A stretch of DNA of 64,000 nucleotides from Anaerolineae bacterium (GCA_022071955.1 JAJVIM010000027.1:62001-126000), one strand, 5' to 3'; shown: positions 51,162 through 60,765, numbered from the stretch's first letter. Notes: generated by a model from the sequence alone, not told the origin. Numbers and translations: made by a program.

Positions 51162-51275
51162 TGGGTGAGTGAAAGTGTTGGGTGAGTTACGTGAGTGTGT
51201 GAGCTTGGTGAGTTTTACTCATCCAACTCACCAAACTCACCAAACCCACCGAACCCATCTAACTCACCAAACTTG
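51162..51275. repeat. Mirror array of GGTGAGT and ACTCACC heptads
   Basis: The nuoK-nuoL gap starts with several degenerate GGTGAGT/GTGAGTG copies (about 51164-51217) and continues with several ACTCACC/CCCACC copies (about 51220-51270). The array could fold in many registers into a long hairpin just before nuoL. It has no coding potential. Confidence 0.6.
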
Positions 51276-51288
51276 TTGGAGATAGTTT

Positions 51289-53286
51289 ATGACGCAACTG
51301 ATCTGGTTAACCATTGCCCTGCCGTTGTTTGGCCTGCTGTTTAACGGGATTTTTGGCCGCCGCGTTGGCCCGCGCGTGGTCAGCTACGTGGCCCCGGCGA
51401 TGGTCGGGCTGGCATTTCTGGTGGGGCTGGGCGCGCTGTTTGAGTCGTTGGGGCGCGGCGGCGAGCCGGTCACGGTTAGCCTGTGGCAGTGGGCCACCAT
51501 TGGCAGTTTCAGCGTGCCCATCAATTTGCTGGCCGATCCGCTCTCTATTTTGATGGTGTTGGTGGTGACCGGCGTGGGTTTTCTCATTCACGTGTACGCC
51601 ACCGAGTACATGGTTCACAAAGACGATCACGGCCACGCTCACCCGGACCGCGATTTTGCCCGCTTTTTTACCTTTCTCAACCTGTTCATCGCTTCGATGC
51701 TGGTGCTGGTGCTGGGCGATAACTACCTCCTGATGTACGTTGGCTGGGAACTGGTCGGCGTGTCGAGCTATCTGCTGATCGGTTTCTGGTTTGACCGCCC
51801 GGCGCAGGAGCAGCCGCCCATTGATTTGGGCGAGGGTGCGCAGCCGGTCAAACTGACGCCGCTGCTGTCGCCGGCGGCCTCCGGGATGAAAGCCTTCATT
51901 GTTAACCGCATCGGCGACGTGGGTTTTGCGTTGGGCGTATTCCTGATTTGGAGCACCTTTGGCACCCTGCAATTCCACGAAATCTTCGCCAACGCCGAGG
52001 CCGTCAGCGAGGCCATGCCCACGGTTATCCCCTGGATTTGCGGCCTGCTGTTCATCGGCGCGATGGGCAAGAGCGCCCAACTGCCGCTGTACGTCTGGCT
52101 GCCCGACGCGATGGCCGGCCCCACGCCGGTGTCGGCGCTCATTCACGCCGCCACAATGGTCACCGCCGGGATTTATATGATTGTCCGCAGCAACGCGCTG
52201 TACTCGCTGGCGCCGGGTGTTGGGCTGACCATCGCCTTTATCGGCATGCTGACCGCCCTTTTTGCGGCGACGATTGCGCTGGTGCAGGTTGACCTCAAAC
52301 GGATTCTGGCCTATTCCACCATCAGCCAGTTGGGTTACATGTTCTCGGCGGTGGGCGTGGGCGCGTACACCGCGGGCATGTTCCACCTGACGACGCACGC
52401 CTTTTTCAAGGCGCTGCTCTTTTTGGGCGCCGGCTCGGTGATGCACGCCCTGCACGATGTCATCGACATCCGCCGTATGGGCGGCTTGAAAGACAAAATG
52501 AAGATCACCTGGCTTACTTTTTGGGTGGGCAGCCTGGCGCTGGCCGGTTTCCCGCTGATGTCCGGCTTCTTCTCCAAAGACGAGATTTTGGCCAAAGATT
52601 TTGAAGCCTCGCCGCTGCTCTGGTTTTTGGGCATTGTCACCGCGGCGCTGACCGCGTTTTACACCTTTCGGGCGGTGTTTGTGGCCTTCCACGGCCAGCC
52701 GCGCGATAAACATTTGTACGACCACGCCCACGAAAGCGGCCGGCCCATCAGCTTTGCGTTGAGTTCGCTGGCGGTGCTGGCGGTGCTGGGCGGGCTGCTG
52801 GGTTTGCCAACGTGGCTGGGACTGCCCCACGCGCTCGATGGCATGCTGGAGCCGGTGTACGAATACATGCACCATGCCGAAGAGCATCACCTGTCGGTGG
52901 CGCTGGAAGCCGGCCTCATGGCCACGTCGGGCATTATCGCCATTTTGGGCATCGCCCTGGCCTACTATTTTTACGTGGTCAACCCGGCCCTGCCGCAGCA
53001 ACTGGCTCGCCGTGTGCGCGGCCTGTTCAGCTTTTTGGCCAACAAATACTGGGTCGATGAACTGTACGACGCCGTGTTTGTGCAGCCCGGCCTCAAACTG
53101 GCCGACACGCTGGCGCAGGGTGTGGACAAGCTGTTTATTGACAATGTACTGGTTGACGGGCTGGCGCGCGGTATTGGCCAGATTGGCGGCGGCCTGAGCA
53201 AACTGCAAGATGGCTACGTAACCAATTACGTGCTGGCCACGTTCATCGGTGTGCTGGTGATTGTTAGCTACTTCTTTTTGAGGTAA
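51289..53286 (+). CDS. nuoL: NADH-quinone oxidoreductase subunit L
   Basis: The 665-residue antiporter-like proton pump subunit has about 16 helices. The Glu on helix 5 lies in MYVGWELVGVSSYLLIGFW. The central stretches are MGKSAQLPLYVWLPDAMAGP, ALIHAATMVTAGIYMIVR and DLKRILAYSTISQLGYM. A long C-terminal region reaches the lateral helix, ending in a membrane anchor. It is at the distal end of the membrane arm. Confidence 0.97.
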   Translation: MTQLIWLTIALPLFGLLFNGIFGRRVGPRVVSYVAPAMVGLAFLVGLGALFESLGRGGEPVTVSLWQWATIGSFSVPINLLADPLSILMVLVVTGVGFLIHVYATEYMVHKDDHGHAHPDRDFARFFTFLNLFIASMLVLVLGDNYLLMYVGWELVGVSSYLLIGFWFDRPAQEQPPIDLGEGAQPVKLTPLLSPAASGMKAFIVNRIGDVGFALGVFLIWSTFGTLQFHEIFANAEAVSEAMPTVIPWICGLLFIGAMGKSAQLPLYVWLPDAMAGPTPVSALIHAATMVTAGIYMIVRSNALYSLAPGVGLTIAFIGMLTALFAATIALVQVDLKRILAYSTISQLGYMFSAVGVGAYTAGMFHLTTHAFFKALLFLGAGSVMHALHDVIDIRRMGGLKDKMKITWLTFWVGSLALAGFPLMSGFFSKDEILAKDFEASPLLWFLGIVTAALTAFYTFRAVFVAFHGQPRDKHLYDHAHESGRPISFALSSLAVLAVLGGLLGLPTWLGLPHALDGMLEPVYEYMHHAEEHHLSVALEAGLMATSGIIAILGIALAYYFYVVNPALPQQLARRVRGLFSFLANKYWVDELYDAVFVQPGLKLADTLAQGVDKLFIDNVLVDGLARGIGQIGGGLSKLQDGYVTNYVLATFIGVLVIVSYFFLR

Positions 53287-53290
53287 TTGA

Positions 53291-54766
53291 ATGATACTCA
53301 CGGCGTTAATCCTTATTCCCATTATCGGTGCGGTGCTGATTGCTTTTGTGCCCCGTGACCGCGCCGACGTCATCAAAAATATGGCGCTGGTTGCATCGCT
53401 GCTGGCGCTGCTGGTGTCGCTGCCGCTCTATTTCAATTTTGAGGCCGGCGCGCCGGGCTATCAGTTTGAAGAAATCTACCCCTGGATTCCCGCCTTTGGT
53501 ATCAGCTACCACCTCGGCATCGATGGCCTGAGCCTGTTTTTGGTGATTTTGACCACCTTCCTCACTTTCATTTCGGTGCTCAGCTCCTTTTCCGCCATCA
53601 CCGAGCAGGTGAAAGAATATTACGCCCTGCTGCTGCTGCTGTCGGCGGCGGTGGTCGGCGTGTTTGTGGCCCTCGACCTGTTCCTGTTTTACCTGTTTTG
53701 GGAAGCCAGCCTCATCCCGATGGCCCTGCTGATTGGCCGCTGGGGCGGCAAACGGCGGGTGTACGCTTCGGTCAAGTTTATTCTTTACACGATGGCCGGC
53801 AGCGCGCTGATGCTGGTGGCCGCCATTGTGGTTTATTTGTGGGGCGGTACCTCCGATGTGCCGGCGCTGGTCAATAATTTGCAGCTCCCGCCCGGTTTGC
53901 AAGTGTGGCTCTTTTTTGCCTTTGCGCTGGCCTTTGCCGTGAAAGTGCCGCTTTTTCCGCTGCACACCTGGCTGCCCGCCGCTCACGTTGAAGCACCTAC
54001 CGCTGGCTCGATTATGCTGGCCGGGGTGCTGCTGAAGCTGGGCACCTACGGCTTTCTGCGCTTTGCCATCCCTTTGTTCCCGGAAGCTGTGCCGTTTTGG
54101 ACGCCGCTGCTGGTGGCGTTATCGGTCATCGGAATTTTGTACGGGGCGCTGGTGGCGCTGGCCCAGGAAGATGTCAAAAGCCTGATCGCTTATTCTTCGG
54201 TGGCGCACATGGGCTTTGTGGTGCTGGGTATTTTTAGCGGCGGCCAGCAGGGCATGAGCGGCGCGGTGCTGCAAATGGTCAACCATGGGTTGAGTACCGG
54301 CATGCTCTTTTTTATGGTCGGCGTGCTGTACGAACAGCGTCACACCCGCCTGTTCAGCGAATACGGCGGCATTTGGGTGAAGGCGCCGGTTTACGGCACG
54401 TTCTTTTTGCTGGCGGTGTTCGCCTCGGTGGGCTTGCCCGGCCTCAACGGCTTTGTCGGCGAGTTTGTGATTTTGCTCGGCACGTTCAGAGTCAACTGGA
54501 TCGCCGCCGCGCTGGGCACGTTTGGGATTGTGCTGGCGGCCTGGTATCTGCTGGTGGCCACGCGCAAAATGCTGTACGGGCCGTTGAACCCGGCCAACAA
54601 TAATCTGGTCGATATGAACCGGCGCGAGCTGTTCATCGCCGTGGCGCTGATTGCGCTCTGCTTTTTGATTGGCTTTTTCCCGAATATTTTCTTCAGCCAG
54701 ATCAACCCGGCTACAGCCGGTCTGGCCGAACTGCTCGACAAAGCAACGCTGCTGGCCGGACGATAG
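53291..54766 (+). CDS. nuoM: NADH-quinone oxidoreductase subunit M
   Basis: The 491-residue antiporter-like subunit has about 14 helices. Key segments are FLFYLFWEASLIPMALLIGRW with the Glu on helix 5, KVPLFPLHTWLPAAHVEAPT with the conserved Lys, and ALAQEDVKSLIAYSSVAHMGF. It starts 4 bp after the nuoL stop. Second proton pump module of the membrane arm. Confidence 0.97.
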   Translation: MILTALILIPIIGAVLIAFVPRDRADVIKNMALVASLLALLVSLPLYFNFEAGAPGYQFEEIYPWIPAFGISYHLGIDGLSLFLVILTTFLTFISVLSSFSAITEQVKEYYALLLLLSAAVVGVFVALDLFLFYLFWEASLIPMALLIGRWGGKRRVYASVKFILYTMAGSALMLVAAIVVYLWGGTSDVPALVNNLQLPPGLQVWLFFAFALAFAVKVPLFPLHTWLPAAHVEAPTAGSIMLAGVLLKLGTYGFLRFAIPLFPEAVPFWTPLLVALSVIGILYGALVALAQEDVKSLIAYSSVAHMGFVVLGIFSGGQQGMSGAVLQMVNHGLSTGMLFFMVGVLYEQRHTRLFSEYGGIWVKAPVYGTFFLLAVFASVGLPGLNGFVGEFVILLGTFRVNWIAAALGTFGIVLAAWYLLVATRKMLYGPLNPANNNLVDMNRRELFIAVALIALCFLIGFFPNIFFSQINPATAGLAELLDKATLLAGR

Positions 54767-54808
54767 GCCATCAGCCTGTAATTTTTTGACGCAAGAGACG
54801 GAGTTCCT

Positions 54809-56269
54809 ATGCCCATAGAATTTCCAGCCCTCAATTTTGCCGCCGTTGGTCCGGTGGCGGTGGTCATCATCAGTGCCTTTGTGGTGATGTTTCTGGAACT
54901 GTACGCCCGCGACAAACGCGTGCTTGGCTATCTGAGTCTGGCCGGGTTGGCCGTGGCCGCGGCTGTGACCTTTGGTTTGTTTGACCGCATGGCCGTGCCT
55001 TCGTACCAGAGTATGTTTGTGAGCGATGGCTTTGCGCTGGTGCTTAACCTGGTGTTTGTGGCCGCCGCGGCGCTATCGATTTTGATTGCGCTCAGCTACA
55101 TGGGCGACCGGGGTTTGCAGCGCGGCGAATATTACGCACTCATCCTGTTTTCAACCTCCGGGATGATGCTGATGGCCGGCGCTACCGACCTGATTATTGT
55201 GTTTATGGGGCTGGAAGTGATGTCGATTGCCCTGTATGTGCTGGCCGGATTTAACCGGCAAAAGCTCGGTTCCGGCGAGGCCGGGATGAAATATTTTATT
55301 TTGGGCGCGTTTGCGTCGGCCTTTTTCCTGTACGGCGTGGCGTTGGTGTACGGCGCTACCGGCACCACCAACCTCAACGAAATTGGGGTTTGGTTTGCCG
55401 GCACGGGCAACGGCCTGGCCGACCCGATTGCGTTGGTGGGGCTGTCGCTGCTGCTGGTGGGCTTTGCTTTTAAAGTGGCGGCCGTGCCGTTTCAGTGGTG
55501 GACGCCCGATGTGTACCAGGGCGCGCCCACCTCGGTGACGGCGTTTATGAGTGTGGGGGCCAAAGCCGCCGGGTTTGCGGCGCTGCTGCGGGTATTGATT
55601 GTTGCGTTTGGGCAGGTGTTCACCGTAGACTGGCAGATTGCCGTGGCCGCGCTGGCTGTGCTAACGATGACCGGCGGTAACATCGCTGCCCTGGCGCAAA
55701 AGGACATCAAACGGATGCTGGCCTATTCCAGCATCGCTCACGCCGGTTATATTTTGGTGGGCGTGGCCGCCGGTTCTGTTGATGCGGTGAAAGCGGTATC
55801 GTTTTATCTGCTGGCCTACACTTTTATGAATATTGGCGCGTTTGCGGTGGTGGCTGTGCTGGAGCGACGCAGCGCTATCAGTGCCTCAATTGTGGATTAC
55901 GCCGGGTTGGCTGGTCGTAAACCGGTGCTGGCGCTGGTGATGCTGCTGTTTATGTTCTCGCTGACCGGCATTCCGCCCTTTGTTGGTTTTTGGGGTAAAC
56001 TGTACGTTTTTTATGCCGCGGTTAATGCCAACCTGACCTGGCTGGCCGTTGTGGCCGTGCTCAACAGCGCCATTTCGGCGTTTTATTATTTGGGCGTGGT
56101 GGTGCAGATGTACTTCCGCAGCGCGCCGGAAGATGCCGCAGCGCCTGCGCCAATTACCATCAGCGGTCCGATGGCTATTGCGCTCGGCGTGGCGGCGGTC
56201 ATCACCGTAGTGTTTGGGCTGTGGCCCACACCGCTGGTGTCGCTCACGTCGCTGGCGGTGTTCGGTTAA
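54809..56269 (+). CDS. nuoN: NADH-quinone oxidoreductase subunit N
   Basis: The 486-residue antiporter-like subunit has about 14 helices. Conserved stretches are FMGLEVMSIALYVLAGFNR (Glu on helix 5), VPFQWWTPDVYQGAPTSVTA, AALAQKDIKRMLAYSSIAHAG and SLTGIPPFVGFWGKLYVF. Last gene of the nuo operon; a terminator follows at 56310. Confidence 0.97.
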   Translation: MPIEFPALNFAAVGPVAVVIISAFVVMFLELYARDKRVLGYLSLAGLAVAAAVTFGLFDRMAVPSYQSMFVSDGFALVLNLVFVAAAALSILIALSYMGDRGLQRGEYYALILFSTSGMMLMAGATDLIIVFMGLEVMSIALYVLAGFNRQKLGSGEAGMKYFILGAFASAFFLYGVALVYGATGTTNLNEIGVWFAGTGNGLADPIALVGLSLLLVGFAFKVAAVPFQWWTPDVYQGAPTSVTAFMSVGAKAAGFAALLRVLIVAFGQVFTVDWQIAVAALAVLTMTGGNIAALAQKDIKRMLAYSSIAHAGYILVGVAAGSVDAVKAVSFYLLAYTFMNIGAFAVVAVLERRSAISASIVDYAGLAGRKPVLALVMLLFMFSLTGIPPFVGFWGKLYVFYAAVNANLTWLAVVAVLNSAISAFYYLGVVVQMYFRSAPEDAAAPAPITISGPMAIALGVAAVITVVFGLWPTPLVSLTSLAVFG

Positions 56270-56309
56270 GAGAGTTTGGCAAGATTAGCCGGCAGACTCC
56301 GGGTATAAA

Positions 56310-56343
56310 ATGTGGCAGGTTTCGCTGTCACATTTTTATTTTG
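56310..56343 (+). terminator. Terminator of the nuo operon
   Basis: ATGTGGCAG (56310-56318) pairs with CTGTCACAT (56325-56333) around GTTTCG, with one G-U pair, followed by a T-rich run. An outer pair GGCAAGATTA (56278-56287)/TAATCTTGCC (56353-56362) encloses it. Confidence 0.8.
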
Positions 56344-56457
56344 GGCCAAATATAATCTTGCCAGAAATTAAAGACTCTTGTACCATTACTTAACCTAAGT
56401 TGCTATCGATTGCAAAGATTTTCTTTCAGGTAATTGAAGGAATTATGAGGCGCTGCC

Positions 56458-56895
56458 ATGCCCGATCAACCTCCGCGCAAACTCAAACGACTGTCGCCCC
56501 AGGAGCAAAAAATCAAGATTTTGTACGTGGAAGACGCGGCGGTTATCCGCGATACAATTGCCCGGCTGCTGGAACTGAAAGGTGGTTATAAAGTAGCCTA
56601 CGCCAAAAACGGCAAAGAGGGCGTTGACATGGCGGTGAGCTGGAAACCAGACATTGTGCTAATGGACCTGCGCATGCCGGTGATGGACGGATTTAAAGCC
56701 ATCCGCGAAATAAAGACTAACCCGGAAACCCGCCATTTGCCGGTTTTTGTGGTATCGGCCTGGAGCGGCAAAAAAGAAAGAATGAACGCCCAAATGGTCG
56801 GCGCCGACGATTATTTTGTAAAGCCACCCGATATTGATAAACTCTCAGAAGCGATTGACGCGGCGGTGGAAGCCTCAAAAAAACGGCAGGGATAG
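56458..56895 (+). CDS. Single-domain response regulator (CheY-like)
   Basis: The 145-residue receiver domain has no output domain. After a basic N-terminus (about 1-20) come ILYVEDAAVIRD (acidic pocket), the phospho-acceptor Asp in VLMDLRMPVMDGF, Ser in FVVSAWSG (where Thr/Ser is expected) and Lys in DDYFVKPPDIDKL. It should relay phosphate from a histidine kinase such as the GAF/PAS kinase at 35469; that pairing is a guess. GAGGCG lies near the ATG. Single gene between the nuo terminator and tRNA-Val. Confidence 0.9.
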   Translation: MPDQPPRKLKRLSPQEQKIKILYVEDAAVIRDTIARLLELKGGYKVAYAKNGKEGVDMAVSWKPDIVLMDLRMPVMDGFKAIREIKTNPETRHLPVFVVSAWSGKKERMNAQMVGADDYFVKPPDIDKLSEAIDAAVEASKKRQG

Positions 56896-56958
56896 AGTTT
56901 AAGCCAAGTTGAAAAATTGCGTGTTCTTATAGACGGTGTTATAATTGCCCTCGTTCTC

Positions 56959-57032
<74 letters not shown>

Positions 57033-57041
57033 CACAACAAA

Positions 57042-57088
57042 AACGGGGCAGATTTTATCTTTTTCGATAAAATCTGCCCCGTTTTTTT
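57042..57088 (+). terminator. Strong terminator after tRNA-Val
   Basis: An 18-bp perfect stem (AACGGGGCAGATTTTATC at 57042-57059 with its complement at 57066-57083) and a six-base loop, followed by a T run. Confidence 0.92.
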
Positions 57089-57580
57089 ATGCTTTAGCCG
57101 GTTACTGGTTAATACGGCCGCTCCGTTGAATGCCTGTGCGGCTTTTTGGTTACTTTTCACAAACCGTGCGCATTGTTAAGTGGTTCGATATAGGCAATGC
57201 CAATGGCCAACCCAACTTATCTTGCTTCTGAATAAGCCACCCGAAAGTATAGGGCAAAGGAAAGAGTGTATTCCCAACTTATTTCGGATGGTATGGCACA
57301 GACACGTGCCGCGTCTTCAGGAGAGATACTTGTTGTGGTTGAGAAAAGAATGCGGCAAGACGCGCAGCCAGTTTGAAGCGCTGGCCGGTCAGAGGATGCG
57401 CTGGTTGGAGGAGGAGATCCGGCTGGCCCGGCCCGGCATTGTGATGCGCCCGGCCAACGAGCAGATTCCCTGGCCACACCGCCACCGCGAGAAGTATATC
57501 CGGCGGCGCGGGAGATTGTGCGGCGGTTGGTGGGGCTTAAATCAGGTTAAGTGGGGCCGGCCAGCCCCCGCCATAATTCT

Positions 57581-57677
57581 CAGTAAGGAAACGACTCGTT
57601 TCCAGTAAGGGTTTGACTCGTTTCTAGTAAGGAAACGACTCGTTTCCAGTAAGGGTTTGACTCGTTTCTAGTAAGGG
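57581..57677. repeat. Tandem 22-bp repeats, 4.4 copies
   Basis: Units start at 57581, 57603, 57625 and 57647, with a partial one at 57669. They alternate between two versions, one with AAGGAAACGACTCG and one with AAGGGTTTGACTCG. The first version forms the dyad GGAAACGA-C-TCGTTTCC. No spacers, so this is not CRISPR. Confidence 0.85.
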
Positions 57678-57685
57678 CGGGGATG

Positions 57686-57735
57686 ACAAAACATAAGCTT
57701 GTGACACAAAACATAACGATTGGTACAAAACATAA
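57686..57735. repeat. Three ACAAAACATAA direct repeats
   Basis: Copies begin at 57686, 57706 and 57725, spacing 20 and 19 bp. A related AAAACATAA is found on the opposite strand right of the transposase (about 59616-59626). They may mark the ends of, or binding sites on, the mobile element. Confidence 0.6.
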
Positions 57736-58000
57736 GTTGGGGATTTTTGGGGCAAAAAAGTGGTTGGCGGGATAAGCGAGCGGTGATCGACGGCAGGAGG
57801 AGCGCCAGGGCTGGGTGGGATGGCATACGACCGCGGTCAAAACGGGGCTGACGGGCTGACAGCAGACAGGGAGCAGCAACCGCGCCTGTCGGCCAGGCCG
57901 GCGAAGTGAAGTTGGTTCGACTGTGGTTGACCCGCAGCGGCGCGCCTCACCCACCCCGCGGCTAATGAATAGAAACTGCGGCGGGTCAACCCCGGATTGC

Positions 58001-59449
58001 TCAAGCCGCCCGGTCACGCAGACGGTGAACCGCCCGCAGGTTGATCAGCACATAAATCAACGTCGTCTGATTGGCAATGGCCCGCTGGTTACGCAGCCGG
58101 GGCTGCTCAATGCCCAACTCGGTGGCCTGGCTGTTGATCCGCTCGGTGGCCGAACGCTGCCTGTACAGTTTTTTGTAAGCCGCGCTTTTGCGATCCAGTT
58201 GGTAACGCAGGCGCGCGCCGGGTGAGATCCCCATCTTCAGCAGGCAGCCGCCGGTGGGCCACTTTTTGTGGTCGATGGGACAGTTTGCGCCGGTCGGCTG
58301 CGGATGCAGCAGGGGGCAACCATACCGGCCCATCTGCTGCGGGACCAGTCCGCGTCGATTATTAAAGGTGGACAACAACGGCTGCGACAGACCGGCTGCG
58401 CACAGCGGTAACCCCTCGGCATCAAACTGACGGTTGAGCGGGTTGCGCTCAGTGGCCGGGATGGCGGCAAAGCCGCCGGCCTGGTGGAAATAGTCAAAGA
58501 CGTACCAGGCCTCAAAGCCGGCATCGAGGGCACCAAAGGGCGGTTGAAAGCCAAGGCGGGCTTCGGTGGCCGCCATTAGCGGGAAAAAGAAGGTGGTGTC
58601 GCCCTTGTCGAAGGTCTGGGTCAGTTCGGCCAGCACAAACTCGCCATAGCCGGGTACTTTGGTGGTCACGGTACCGCTGTTGTAGCCCCAGAAATACTGG
58701 TCGCTGGAGAACTGGGTGGCCCGCTTTTGCTTGCCGCTGGCGGGTTGATCGGCTGATTTGGGCTGCTGGTTGGACTTCTTTTTGCAGCCGAGTTTGCAGT
58801 CACGGTCGGCTTGAGGCTGGCGGGTTTTATCGAGCCGCTCGCTTTCCTTCAGCCAGGCTTTGGGGTTGTTCTGCTGCACCCAGGCCACGATATGTTTGGT
58901 GTCCATCGAGATTTCCTGACCAAAGTTGACCTCTGGCGGTAGTTCACGCCGGATCAGATCGATGGTGCAACTGAGCAAAAACTGAAGCGCCGCATTATCC
59001 AGCTCGCGCAACACCCGGCCCAACTGCTTGCGAGAGGGAACACTGGCCTCGACATCGAAACCGTGGCGGGCGAATGAGTCGGCCTCGAGCTTGAAGCCCA
59101 GCAACCAGACCAGAGCCGGATGCTCGATCAGATAGTCTCGCAGGCCGCTCATATACTTCTTTTGTTCGTGCAGTTTGACCAGATAGGCCGCCACAAAGGG
59201 GGCGCGCGGCTGAGGTTTGGGGCCGGGCCAGGGCCGATGCTCGGGCCGTTCCGGGCAGTTGTCCCAATCCAGCGGCCCCAGCAGGTGCAAATACTTCATC
59301 GCCACCGGACACTGATGCACAAACTCGGGCAAGTTAGCTGGGGCAGCCGCCAACTGCGATAAATTGGACCGCTCCAGGGGGACAACACCCACCGACTTGT
59401 CTTGCCGGCGAGGCCGCCAGTTGACGGTTGGCAGAGAGAAACTTATCAT
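58001..59449 (-). CDS. DDE transposase (IS4/IS1182-like)
   Basis: The 482-residue protein starts at ATG 59449, with AAGGAG at 59459-59464. The N-terminal part (1-170) is helical; Asp in SMDTKHIVAWVQ is a likely first catalytic residue and Asp in GALDAGFEAWYVFDYF the second. The C-terminal YKKLYRQRSATERINSQATE with Glu completes a DDE triad, and QPRLRNQRAIANQTTLIYVL ends the family core. A Lys/Gln/Ser-rich insertion (about 225-255) follows the first Asp. The reading frame is intact. The insertion-sequence ends are not certain; short similar sequences ACATAAGTTGGGG (57731) and, inverted, ACATACAATTGGGG (about 59536) could be the termini. Confidence 0.8.
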   Translation of the reverse strand: MISFSLPTVNWRPRRQDKSVGVVPLERSNLSQLAAAPANLPEFVHQCPVAMKYLHLLGPLDWDNCPERPEHRPWPGPKPQPRAPFVAAYLVKLHEQKKYMSGLRDYLIEHPALVWLLGFKLEADSFARHGFDVEASVPSRKQLGRVLRELDNAALQFLLSCTIDLIRRELPPEVNFGQEISMDTKHIVAWVQQNNPKAWLKESERLDKTRQPQADRDCKLGCKKKSNQQPKSADQPASGKQKRATQFSSDQYFWGYNSGTVTTKVPGYGEFVLAELTQTFDKGDTTFFFPLMAATEARLGFQPPFGALDAGFEAWYVFDYFHQAGGFAAIPATERNPLNRQFDAEGLPLCAAGLSQPLLSTFNNRRGLVPQQMGRYGCPLLHPQPTGANCPIDHKKWPTGGCLLKMGISPGARLRYQLDRKSAAYKKLYRQRSATERINSQATELGIEQPRLRNQRAIANQTTLIYVLINLRAVHRLRDRAA

Positions 59450-59772
59450 GAGGTTGGTCTCCTTGTTGCGGGGTGGGTGTTTGGCGACTCCATTATCCCC
59501 CAACAGGAGACCATTTTTCAAGAGGAAAAAGCTGGCCCCAATTGTATGTTAAGTGCCGCTGTCGACGTGAGGGCTGGTTCTGGTTGGCCGATGGCCGCTG
59601 CAATTTCTGGCACCCGTTTTATGTTTTATGCCGTGTTGCGCCAGCCTGTTGACAGACACGAAACAGGCCAGAGGAAATGGCAGGATAAGAGAAAAACAGG
59701 TATAGACTGGTCTTTAAACGCACGCTGCCGGTTGATTTTTACTCACATTTTAGTGTAAATTCTTTTTTGGAC
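59450..59772. other. Region right of the transposase, no gene
   Basis: Probably contains the right end of the insertion sequence near 59550. The remainder shows no gene or RNA I can name; it includes the inverted AAAACATAA copy (about 59616-59626). Confidence 0.5.
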
Positions 59773-59800
59773 TTGACAGCGGGTGGTCGGCTGGTATAGT
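59773..59800 (+). promoter_or_regulatory. Promoter upstream of the Crp/Fnr gene
   Basis: TTGACA (59773-59778), 16 bp, TATAGT (59795-59800). Transcription from about 59807 would give a leader of about 180 nt. In that leader one frame reads AIDAIRSLDINAIVARMSQA and then a stop at about 59918, with no start codon, possibly the remnant end of a lost gene. Confidence 0.65.
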
Positions 59801-59989
59801 TGTCGGTGACACATAGGGTGCCTGGGAGTGCGCGATTGATGCCATTCGCAGCCTGGACATTAACGCTATTGTTGCCCGGATGAGCCAGGCCAGGGGAGAG
59901 AACGCGCCTCAAGGATAAATAGAGTTACGCCGTTGGTGTATTGGCAGAAAAGCCGGCAAACCTGAAAACGCAAACAAGGTAATCCTGAA

Positions 59990-60739
59990 ATGGCAACGCG
60001 AAGAAGCACGCCGATAAAGTTGGAAAATATTGAACCGCAGATGTGTTCTATCCATACCCGGTATGAGATTTTGAGCCGGGTGCCATTCTTTACGCAGCTC
60101 GCGGCCAAAGAGGTGGCCAAGGTTAATGAAATGTTTCGTGAGTATGGCTACAAGCCTGGCGAGTCAATTTACTTTGCCGGCCAACCGGCCACACACCTGT
60201 ATGTGGTGGCGGTTGGCCACGTTAAGCTGGTTCGCCATACATTGAGCGGGCAAGATATTGTGCTGGATGTTCTCACACCGGGCGAGTTCTTTGGTACCCT
60301 GTCGGTGTTGGGCAGCGAGCTATACCAGGATACGGCCCAGGCGCAAACCGATTGCTGTGTTCTGGCCATTACGGCTGACACGTTTCAAACCGTGCTGCAA
60401 CATTATCCGCCGGTGGCGTTAACCGCGCTGAATATTATGAGTCTTCGCCTGGAGCAAGCGCATGAAACGGTCAGGCAGCTCAGCGCCCATTCGGTTGAAC
60501 AGCGCATTGCCGCGGTGTTACTGAAACTGGCCCGGAAAGTTGGCAGCCAGCAAGCCGAGGGACTTCTTATTCAGCTTCCCCTTTCGCGCCAGGACCTGGC
60601 GCAGATGACCGGAACTACCGTCGAAAGCGCCAGCCGGGTGATGAGCCAGCTTCAAAAAGAGGGATTTATTCGCACCGGCCGGCAGTGGGTGGCTATCACC
60701 AACGCCGCTGAACTGGAGTTGATTGCCGGCGGAGAATAA
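59990..60739 (+). CDS. Crp/Fnr-family transcriptional regulator
   Basis: The 249-residue protein has an N-terminal cyclic-nucleotide-binding-like beta barrel (about 25-140, including GESIYFAGQPATHLYVVAVG and LDVLTPGEFFGTLSVLG). The C-terminal winged helix has SRQDLAQMTGTTVESASRVM. The recognition helix keeps the E--SR pattern of FNR, predicting TTGAT-N4-ATCAA binding; such a box lies before the next genes. It has only three Cys (19, 122, 123), not the four-Cys set of iron-sulfur FNR, so the signal is unknown. A terminator follows at 60766. Confidence 0.92.
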   Translation: MATRRSTPIKLENIEPQMCSIHTRYEILSRVPFFTQLAAKEVAKVNEMFREYGYKPGESIYFAGQPATHLYVVAVGHVKLVRHTLSGQDIVLDVLTPGEFFGTLSVLGSELYQDTAQAQTDCCVLAITADTFQTVLQHYPPVALTALNIMSLRLEQAHETVRQLSAHSVEQRIAAVLLKLARKVGSQQAEGLLIQLPLSRQDLAQMTGTTVESASRVMSQLQKEGFIRTGRQWVAITNAAELELIAGGE

Positions 60740-60765
60740 CTCACACCATCATCCTCAGGTTACAC

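Larger units (their letters stand above)
57089..58000. other. Non-coding or degenerate region left of the transposase
   Basis: No convincing gene is seen in these 900 bp. One open frame (57180-57608, plus strand) has a possible fragment EALAGQRMRWLEEEIRLARP but no start context or family. Tandem 22-bp repeats (57581-57677) and three ACAAAACATAA copies (57686-57735) lie here. I take it as an insertion-prone region. Confidence 0.55.

Noticed and set aside
57180..57608. 142-codon plus-strand frame near the transposase
   Set aside because: No recognisable domain, no ribosome site, and its end runs into the tandem repeats.
57581..57677. CRISPR array
   Set aside because: The 22-bp units are directly adjacent with no unique spacers and no cas genes are nearby.
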